10,435 nucleotides of DNA from Spirillospora albida (lineage in GTDB: Bacteria > Actinomycetota > Actinomycetes > Streptosporangiales > Streptosporangiaceae), in NCBI RefSeq assembly GCF_000718255.1, contig NZ_JOFJ01000038.1, forward strand, positions 1 to 10,435, written 5' to 3'. This document shows, piece after piece, positions 5,844 through 10,435 of the stretch (its first letter is position 1; each line of letters opens with the position of its first letter). The position numbers and the translations under genes were made by a program. The notes beneath the pieces were generated by a model. The model worked only from the letters and a program-made list of their open reading frames with translations, made no database searches and was not told the DNA's origin.

Positions 5844-6965
5844 TTGACTTCCCACATCGGGTCTCTCGCCGCCTACGGCTGGGACGAGACCTTGGAAAGC
5901 AGTTTCACCGAACACCGCGCGTCCGGGCTCGTCCCGGCGCGCGTCATCGCCGTCGACCGCGGCCGCTGCGACGCCGCCACCGCCGACGGCGTCGTCCGCG
6001 CCACCGTCACCGCCGCCCCCGGCACCACCCGGAGCGGCCGGCCACCGGAGTCCGACGGCCCGGATCCCGCCGCGCCCTGCACGGGCGACTGGGCGGCGCT
6101 GCGGCCCGACGGGCCCGACGGCCTCCCGGCCGTGGCGGCGGTCCTGCCGCGCCGCACCGCGATCATCCGCGGGTCGGCCGGGGACGCCGCCCGCCCGCAG
6201 GTCCTCGCCGCGAACGTCGACACCGTCGCCGTCATCGTCGCGCTCAGCACCCGGCTCGCCCTCGGACGGGTCGAGCGGCTCGTCGCGCTCGGCTGGGAGA
6301 GCGGCGCCCGGCCCGCCGTCATCCTCACGCAGGCCGACCTCCACCCCGACCCCGGCGAGGCCCTCGCGGAGGTCGCGGCCGCCGCACCCGGCATCGACGT
6401 CGTCGCGTGCAGCGCCGCGACCGGCGACGGGATCGACACCGTCCGCGCGGTCCTGACCGGCACCGTCGTCCTGATCGGGCCGTCCGGCGCCGGGAAGTCC
6501 ACCCTCGGGAACGCGCTCCTCGGCGGCGACCCCGCCGCGGGCCCCCTCGCCACCGGCGCCGTCCGCGCCGGCGACGGGAAGGGACGCCACACCACCGTGC
6601 GGCGCGAACTGCTGCCCCTGCCCGGCGGCGGCGTCCTCATCGACACCCCGGGACTGCGGGGCGTCGGGCTGTTCGACGCCGCCGACGGGCTCCGCCGCGC
6701 GTTCACCGACATCGAGGAACTCGCCGCCGCCTGCCGGTTCGCCGACTGCGGCCACGCCACCGAACCCGGCTGCGCCGTCCTCGCCGCCGTCGACGACGGC
6801 ACCCTGCCCGCCCGCCGGCTCGACAGCTACCGGCGGCTGCAGCGCGAGAACGACTGGATCGCCTCCCGCGCCGACGCGCGGCTCCGCGCCGAACGCGAGA
6901 ACCGCTGGAAATCCATCCGCAAGGCGCAGCGGCGCATGTACCGGGAACAGGGGCGCGACCGATGA
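5844..6965 (+). CDS. rsgA: Ribosome small-subunit-dependent GTPase A
   Basis: A 373-residue circularly permuted GTPase that acts in the cytoplasm in late 30S subunit maturation. The N-terminal part (about 20-110) is the OB-fold. The GTPase motifs come in permuted order: G4 position TQAD (162-165), then the P-loop GPSGAGKST (212-220), a G2-region RHTT, and G3 DTPG (267-270). The C-terminal zinc motif C297-x4-C302-x-H304-x5-C310 and a basic helical tail follow. The G4 motif is normally NKxD (TKxD in relatives); Gln at the Lys place is unusual. The start is TTG 5844: the chain begins with SLAAYGWDE typical of actinobacterial members and no other in-frame start lies upstream, although GGAG is only 2 nt away (AAAGGG lies about 10 nt away). 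The last codon overlaps the acetyltransferase start (ATGA). Confidence 0.93.
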   Translation: MTSHIGSLAAYGWDETLESSFTEHRASGLVPARVIAVDRGRCDAATADGVVRATVTAAPGTTRSGRPPESDGPDPAAPCTGDWAALRPDGPDGLPAVAAVLPRRTAIIRGSAGDAARPQVLAANVDTVAVIVALSTRLALGRVERLVALGWESGARPAVILTQADLHPDPGEALAEVAAAAPGIDVVACSAATGDGIDTVRAVLTGTVVLIGPSGAGKSTLGNALLGGDPAAGPLATGAVRAGDGKGRHTTVRRELLPLPGGGVLIDTPGLRGVGLFDAADGLRRAFTDIEELAAACRFADCGHATEPGCAVLAAVDDGTLPARRLDSYRRLQRENDWIASRADARLRAERENRWKSIRKAQRRMYREQGRDR

Positions 6966-7459
6966 ACTGGACCACCCGCACCGAAACGCCCGGCGACGCG
7001 GAGACCGTCCGCCGCATCGTCACCGCCGCGTTCCCGACCCCGGCGGAAGCCGCCCTCGTCGACGCCCTCCGCCGCGACCCGGCCTGGCTCGACCTCGGCG
7101 CCCTCGCCGAGACCCCCGGCGGCGACCCCGCCGGATACGCGCTGCTGACCCGCTGCCGGGTCGGCGGCACCCCCGCGGCCGCCCTCGCACCCGTCGCCGT
7201 CCTGCCCGAATGGCAGCGGCGGGGCGCCGGGGACGCCGCCGTCCGGGCGGTCCTGGACGCCGCCACCGCACGCGGCGAGAACCTGGTGATCGTCCTCGGC
7301 CACGCCGAGTACTACCCCAGGTTCGGGTTCACGCGGGCGTCCCTGTTCGGGATCACCGCGCCGTTCCCCGCCCCGGACGAGGCGTTCATGGCGCTGCCCC
7401 TCGGCGGCGCCCCCGTCCCGTCCGGAACCGTGGAGTACCCGCCGCCGTTCGCCGTCTGA
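6962..7459 (+). CDS. GNAT-family N-acetyltransferase (YhbS-like)
   Basis: A 165-residue single-domain GNAT protein that would transfer acetyl from acetyl-CoA to an unknown amine. After a typical N-terminal strand-helix (residues 1-30, ETPGDAETVRRIVTAAF) comes the acetyl-CoA binding motif A, APVAVLPEWQRRGAGDA, with the pyrophosphate loop RRGAG. The LGHAEYYPRFGFTRAS segment is characteristic of the YhbS/COG3153 group. Its ATG overlaps the rsgA stop, so the two are translationally coupled. The substrate cannot be read from sequence; coupling to rsgA suggests only shared expression. A strong terminator begins 6 nt after the stop. Confidence 0.9.
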   Translation: MNWTTRTETPGDAETVRRIVTAAFPTPAEAALVDALRRDPAWLDLGALAETPGGDPAGYALLTRCRVGGTPAAALAPVAVLPEWQRRGAGDAAVRAVLDAATARGENLVIVLGHAEYYPRFGFTRASLFGITAPFPAPDEAFMALPLGGAPVPSGTVEYPPPFAV

Positions 7460-7464
7460 CCCGA

Positions 7465-7499
7465 GCCCGCCCCCGTCACACCTCGTGACGGGGGCGGGC
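7465..7499. terminator. Perfect 15-bp hairpin, bidirectional terminator
   Basis: GCCCGCCCCCGTCAC (7465-7479) and GTGACGGGGGCGGGC (7485-7499) pair without mismatch around an ACCTC loop. It lies between convergent genes: directly after the acetyltransferase stop, and containing the RNA ligase stop (TGA, plus-strand 7476-7478) in its stem. There is no T-run, as is common for actinobacterial terminators. It could serve both strands. Confidence 0.8.
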
Positions 7500-8042
7500 A
7501 CCGCCGGGAGCGGGGAAGTCGCGGCGCTTCAGCTTCGCCATCCGCCCCTCCGGCCCATGCCACACGATCCCCTCGTACGGATGGGCGTGCAGCCACGCCG
7601 CGAGACCGTCGAAGTCCAACGGGACATCCCCCAGATCATCGGCGCCGTGCCGCACCAGGGCAGGCTCACCGAACCCCTCCGGATTCCCGTTGACCTTCGG
7701 CCCGACCAGCTCGTACGTACCCGGCTCCCACACCCCGCCCCCGACCACCGGACGCAGATGCCGCCAGAACGCCGACCGCTCCGCCGGCTCCCACCCCACC
7801 GTCCTACCGGTACCGCCGTCGGCCGACACCGGCACGAACCCCTCCGGCGCGGAACGGCCCGGCCGCACCTCCCGGCGCGCCCACCAGCGCTCCCCGTCGA
7901 ACCGCACGCACGTGCCGTCGTACTTGCGGGTCGCGCGGCCCTCACCCGCGAACACCCACCCGCAGGACGCGTCGGGCGCCCGCGTGACGTACCGGGGATC
8001 ACCGTCCCAATCACGGACGAAAACAGTGGGGATCTTACGCAC
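7476..8042 (-). CDS. RNA ligase family protein (minimal adenylyltransferase domain)
   Basis: A 188-residue protein from GTG 8042, with GGGAGG (plus-strand 8047-8052) 4 nt upstream. It shows the order of motifs of covalent nucleotidyltransferases: motif I K40-Y-D-G (AMP-accepting Lys), a motif III-like TYELVGPKVNGNPEGF (E111), motif IV E157-G-I-V-W-H, and motif V A-K170-L-K172-R. RNA ligases of this type seal 3'-OH/5'-phosphate ends through a ligase-AMP. The whole protein is little more than the catalytic core; the C-terminal domain of T4 Rnl1 or Rnl2 is missing. It resembles small actinobacterial proteins annotated RNA ligase or DUF5565. It lies 30 nt downstream of a tRNA gene on the same strand, with a second tRNA-like gene before that, which suggests tRNA as substrate. 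No end-healing kinase/phosphatase is in the window. Confidence 0.82.
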   Translation of the reverse strand: MRKIPTVFVRDWDGDPRYVTRAPDASCGWVFAGEGRATRKYDGTCVRFDGERWWARREVRPGRSAPEGFVPVSADGGTGRTVGWEPAERSAFWRHLRPVVGGGVWEPGTYELVGPKVNGNPEGFGEPALVRHGADDLGDVPLDFDGLAAWLHAHPYEGIVWHGPEGRMAKLKRRDFPAPGGARPRHEV

Positions 8043-8072
8043 GACGCCTCCCAGGGGAATCGGATGTGAACG

Positions 8073-8144
8073 TCTCCCCGGCAGGAATCGAACCTGCGGC
8101 GCCCGGCTCATGAAACCGGCGCTCTGCCACTGAGCCACGGGGAG
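8073..8144 (-). tRNA. tRNA with CAT anticodon (Met/Ile2-type), G37
   Basis: A 72-nt cloverleaf without encoded CCA. Acceptor arms CTCCCCG/CGGGGAG pair fully, with discriminator A. U8, the D-arm GCTC-AGTGGCA-GAGC (A14, G18G19, A21), anticodon stem CCGGT/GCCGG, loop TTCATGA with U33 and anticodon CAT, and T-arm GCAGG-TTCGATT-CCTGC are all canonical. The paired C1-G72 and the lack of three GC pairs next to the loop argue against an initiator tRNA. Position 37 is G, although tRNAs reading A-starting codons normally carry A37 for t6A. It is therefore an atypical elongator Met or Ile2-like tRNA. It sits between the Cys-like tRNA and the RNA ligase gene. Confidence 0.85.
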
Positions 8145-8148
8145 GGGA

Positions 8149-8176
8149 CCCCGCCCCCGGGTGACGAGGGGCGGGG
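8149..8176 (-). other. GC-rich hairpin between the two tRNA genes
   Basis: CCCCGCCCC (8149-8157) and GGGGCGGGG (8168-8176) form a perfect 9-bp stem with a 10-nt loop, filling most of the 35-nt spacer. It could be a processing signal, attenuator or part of the cassette RNA. There is no T-run. Confidence 0.5.
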
Positions 8177-8179
8177 CGG

Positions 8180-8250
8180 AGACGCCGGCGGGACTCGAAC
8201 CCGCCCGGACGGTCCTGCGGACCACCACCCGACCACCCGGCCACGGCGCC
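8180..8250 (-). tRNA. Degenerate tRNA-Cys-like gene (GCA anticodon)
   Basis: A 71-nt cloverleaf. Acceptor GGCGCCG pairs with CGGCGTC (one G-U), with discriminator U73, the cysteine identity base. T8 is present, there is a short D-stem (GCC with GGT, including one G-U), and T-arm GCGGG-TTCGAGT-CCCGC is perfect. The anticodon region is GTGGT-CCGCAGG-ACCGT with GCA in the middle. Oddities: C33 replaces the near-universal U33, and C32/C33 can pair with G37/G38, closing the loop to three bases. A14 and A21 are replaced by G and C. It may be a noncanonical tRNA, a decoy or a decayed gene. The intact acceptor and T arms argue for retained tRNA-like recognition. First gene of the tRNA/RNA-ligase cassette. 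Confidence 0.6.
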
Positions 8251-8274
8251 CGGAACGGCACGCCCCCGCACGAG

Positions 8275-8299
8275 GAGACGTCAGCCCGTTCTCCGTCTC
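8275..8299. other. Inverted repeat upstream of the tRNA cassette
   Basis: GAGACG (8275-8280) and CGTCTC (8294-8299) are complementary around a 13-nt loop, about 25 nt before the 5' end of the Cys-like tRNA. It may be a leader structure or operator, or chance. The remainder of 8251-8431 holds no gene I can support; the cassette promoter should lie here, but I could not pick out a convincing -35/-10 pair on the minus strand. Confidence 0.25.
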
Positions 8300-8431
8300 G
8301 CAGACCGCACGGCGCGGCATCCGGCCGTCATCACCATGCCGCCCCCTCTCCGCGCACCGGTCTTCACGGTCACGACACTGCCAGCCGCACCCGGCCCCGC
8401 TCAACCGGTATTCCGGCCCGCGCCCGCCCCG

Positions 8432-8437
8432 TATCCT
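8432..8437 (+). promoter_or_regulatory. Candidate -10 element (TATCCT) of the hydrolase gene
   Basis: TATCCT lies 35 nt before the hydrolase ATG and is followed by GGCGGC, closely matching the site at 5681. The -35 region is unclear. Confidence 0.4.
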
Positions 8438-8472
8438 GGCGGCCGACCCGCCGCCGACCAGGGGGAGCGCAG

Positions 8473-9408
8473 ATGGGCCGCGATCCCGACTACCTCGACT
8501 TCCTGCGCCGCCGCCTCGCCGCCGAACCCCCCGCCGGCGACGCCCCCCGCAGCATCGCCGACGCCCGCCGCGACCACGCCGACGACCTCGCCCGCTCCCC
8601 CCGCGTCCCCGTCGGGCACGTCACCGACCTCACCGTCGACGGACCCGCAGGCCCCCTCCCCGCCCGCCTCTACCTCCCCGCCGGAGCCGCACCCCCTGTC
8701 CCCGCCCTCGTCTACCTCCACGGCGGCGGCTGGATCCTCGGCGACGTCGACTCCTACGACCCCGTCGTCCGCGCCCTCACCACCGCCGCCGGCGACGTCG
8801 CCTGGCTCTCCCTCGGCTACCGCCGGCCCCCCGAAGACCCCTACCCCGCCGCCGTCGACGACGCCGTCGCCGCCGTCCACTGGACCCTCCGGCACGCCGC
8901 CCGCCTCGGCCTCGACCCCACCCGCATCGGGATCGCCGGAGACAGCGCCGGCGGGCAGATCGCCGCGTCCGCCGCCGGACGCCTCCGCGACGCCGGACCC
9001 GCACGCCCCGCCCTCCAGGTCCTCCTCTACCCCGCCGTCGACCTCCGCGCCGTCCCACCCGACCCGCCCGACCCCGACGGCCTCACCCTCCCCCGCCCCG
9101 GCGTCGAAGCAGCCGTCCGCGCCTACCTGCGCGGCGCCGACCCCGCCGACCCCGGCGTCTCACCCGTCCTCGACCCCGACCCCTCCCGGCTCCCACCCGC
9201 GATCATCGCCACCGCCGAACACGACCGCCTCCGCCCCCAGGCCGAACACCACGCCGCCCGCCTCACCGCCGCCGGCGTCCCCGTCACCCTCCTGCACGGC
9301 ACCGGCCTCGACCACGGCTACCTCGGCTGGGGCTCCTTCGCCCGCCGCCCCGCCGCCGCCATCGCCGAGATCGGCGCCGCCGTCCGCGCCGCCCTCACCC
9401 CCCGCTAG
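8473..9408 (+). CDS. Alpha/beta hydrolase, HSL-type esterase/lipase
   Basis: A 311-residue serine hydrolase of the hormone-sensitive-lipase-like family, expected to cleave short-chain carboxylic esters. The oxyanion-hole motif HGGGW (83-87), nucleophile elbow G156-D-S158-A-G-G, acid D251 (AEHDRLRPQ) and base H281 (LDHGYLGW) are in the right order and spacing. The helical cap is the N-terminal part (residues 1-55) plus the region after the nucleophile. No signal peptide is visible, so it is probably cytoplasmic. ATG 8473 follows GGGGGAG (8461-8467) by 5 nt. Codons end almost exclusively in C. It is convergent with the LysE-type exporter, sharing a CTAG at the stops. The natural substrate is unknown. 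Confidence 0.93.
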   Translation: MGRDPDYLDFLRRRLAAEPPAGDAPRSIADARRDHADDLARSPRVPVGHVTDLTVDGPAGPLPARLYLPAGAAPPVPALVYLHGGGWILGDVDSYDPVVRALTTAAGDVAWLSLGYRRPPEDPYPAAVDDAVAAVHWTLRHAARLGLDPTRIGIAGDSAGGQIAASAAGRLRDAGPARPALQVLLYPAVDLRAVPPDPPDPDGLTLPRPGVEAAVRAYLRGADPADPGVSPVLDPDPSRLPPAIIATAEHDRLRPQAEHHAARLTAAGVPVTLLHGTGLDHGYLGWGSFARRPAAAIAEIGAAVRAALTPR

Positions 9409-10037
9409 CGCGCCTCCGCCGCCAGCCGCACCCCCAGACCCACCAGCACCACACCCGACACCCGCTCCAGCCCCCGCCGCACACCCGGACGGCCCAGCAC
9501 CCGCCCCGCCGCACCCGCCAGCCACACCACCACCCCGTACCACGCCAGATCGATCAACGCCCACAGCACCGACAACACCAGCAGCACACCCAGAACCGGC
9601 CACCCCTCCGGAACGAACTGCGGCAAGAACGACACCGCGAACACCCCCGCCTTCGGATTCGCCGCATTCGTCACCAGCCCCACCCGGAAACACCGCCACC
9701 CCGACACCGCCCCACCCCCCGCCCCGGGCCCCTCATCACCACCGCCACCGCCGCGCCGCGCCTCCCACAACGCCCGCACCCCGAACCACACCAGCACCCC
9801 CGCCCCCACCACCCGCAACACGTCATACGCCACCTGCGACGCCGCCAGCAGCGCCGACAACCCCACCGCCGCCGCCACCCCCCACAGCAGCACCCCCACC
9901 TCATTCCCCAGCACCGCCGCCAACCCCGCACGACGCCCCGACCGCACCGACTCCCGCACGATCACCACCGTGCTCGGACCCGGCACCAACGCGATCAGCA
10001 CCGCCGCACCCACGAACGCGACCAGACTCTCCACCAT
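9405..10037 (-). CDS. LysE/RhtB family exporter
   Basis: A 210-residue inner-membrane protein of the LysE/RhtB superfamily, which exports amino acids or related small molecules by proton antiport. Family signatures are the N-terminal PGPSTVVIV (19-27), GNEVGVLLW, and the fourth-helix NPKAGVFAVSFLPQFV. Six hydrophobic helices are apparent, with a Gly-rich loop (about residues 96-109) in the middle. ATG 10037 is preceded by GGGGAG about 9 nt upstream. Substrate is not predictable. It lies 33 nt downstream of the single-helix protein gene on the same strand and may be cotranscribed with it. The stop TAG overlaps the hydrolase stop on the other strand. Codons are unusually rich in G and GT, mirroring a C-rich plus strand. 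Confidence 0.92.
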   Translation of the reverse strand: MVESLVAFVGAAVLIALVPGPSTVVIVRESVRSGRRAGLAAVLGNEVGVLLWGVAAAVGLSALLAASQVAYDVLRVVGAGVLVWFGVRALWEARRGGGGGDEGPGAGGGAVSGWRCFRVGLVTNAANPKAGVFAVSFLPQFVPEGWPVLGVLLVLSVLWALIDLAWYGVVVWLAGAAGRVLGRPGVRRGLERVSGVVLVGLGVRLAAEAR

Positions 10038-10070
10038 CCACCCATACTCCCCGAACCACCCACCCCCGGA

Positions 10071-10424
10071 CTACACCCCACCCCCCGCCGGATCACCATC
10101 CGACGGACCCGGCCCCGGAGACGACGGACCCGACGACGGCGAAGGCGACGGCACCGGCTCCGACGGCACCGGCACCAGCGGAGTCGGCTCAGGCGGCAAC
10201 GGCGGCGGAGCCGACACCTCCGGACGGCACGCGAACAACACCACCAGCAACAACCCCACCACCAGCAGCCCCAGACCCAACGTCACCGTCCCCACCACCA
10301 GACCCCGACGCGGCGCCTCCCCCACCACCGGCGCCCCCACCGCACCCCCACCCGCCGCCACCGACCCACCCGAACCAGCCCAATACGGCTGAAAACGAGG
10401 GCCATGCCACACCCCGCCCCCCAC
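10071..10424 (-). CDS. Single-helix protein with Gly-rich head and Pro/Ser-rich tail
   Basis: At least 117 residues: a Gly/Ala-rich N-terminal part containing HGPRFQPYWAG, one strong hydrophobic helix (about 41-65, core VTLGLGLLVVGLLLVVLFA), then about 50 residues rich in Pro, Ser and Glu. The basic residues before the helix suggest an inside N-terminus and an exported low-complexity tail. The start is uncertain: the GTG at 10424 lacks a distinct ribosome binding site in the G-rich upstream DNA, and the frame remains open to the window edge, so the N-terminus may lie outside. No family is recognised. It precedes the LysE-type gene on the same strand by 33 nt. Confidence 0.55.
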   Translation of the reverse strand: MGGGVWHGPRFQPYWAGSGGSVAAGGGAVGAPVVGEAPRRGLVVGTVTLGLGLLVVGLLLVVLFACRPEVSAPPPLPPEPTPLVPVPSEPVPSPSPSSGPSSPGPGPSDGDPAGGGV

Positions 10425-10435
10425 CCCACCCCCCC

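Noticed and set aside
8035..8271. N-terminal extension of the RNA ligase through the tRNA region
   Set aside because: The open frame up to 8261 crosses both tRNA genes; the GTG at 8042 has its own GGGAGG site.
9160..9699. Gly/Val-rich minus-strand frame across the hydrolase-exporter junction
   Set aside because: Low-complexity shadow of two well-identified genes.
10021..10435. Simple CCACC/CCCC-rich stretch as a possible repeat array or CRISPR
   Set aside because: No regular unit or spacer pattern is present; it is explained by biased codons and the Pro/Ser- and Gly-rich protein on the minus strand.

Overview
This is a very GC-rich window with GTG and TTG starts, strong GGAGG-type ribosome binding sites and C/G-ending codons. 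It fits a chromosomal segment of an actinomycete, perhaps an Actinomadura- or Streptomyces-like organism; the genus is a guess.

Left part (1-2685): a lipoprotein with a cupredoxin-like domain (minus strand) diverges from a two-gene plus-strand operon. The operon encodes a roughly 13-helix membrane protein with duplicated Asp/His motifs and a FixH/YtkA-like extracytoplasmic domain, followed by a one-helix small protein. The shared 121-nt spacer holds dyads and three TGACAC/T repeats. I infer a metal (possibly copper) module; its function is unknown.

Scar (2679-3220): the C-terminal half of a pterin carbinolamine dehydratase gene and the first 40 codons of a response regulator gene, both on the minus strand, are separated by an internal, frameshifted piece of a Tn3-family transposase. 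All three are remnants.

Centre (3284-5581): two minus-strand genes encode an alanine-rich helical protein and an eight-helix membrane protein, neither of which I can assign to a function. Divergent from them, a candidate 22-residue leader peptide and a long hairpin precede rsgA (30S-subunit maturation GTPase), which overlaps a GNAT acetyltransferase gene. A perfect 15-bp hairpin ends that operon and also contains the stop codon of the converging RNA ligase gene.

Right part (7476-8250): on the minus strand, in transcription order, lie a degenerate tRNA-Cys-like gene (GCA), a GC-rich hairpin, a CAT-anticodon tRNA with an unusual G37, and a minimal 188-residue RNA ligase. The spacers are 35 and 30 nt. 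This compact tRNA/tRNA-like/RNA-ligase cassette is the best candidate here for an undescribed system, possibly tRNA repair or a decoy.

Right end (8473-10435): an HSL-type alpha/beta hydrolase (plus) converges on a LysE/RhtB exporter (minus), their stop codons sharing one CTAG. Upstream of the exporter is a one-helix protein with a Pro/Ser-rich tail, which may be cut by the window edge. From about 5.8 kb onward the plus strand is visibly C-rich regardless of coding strand.
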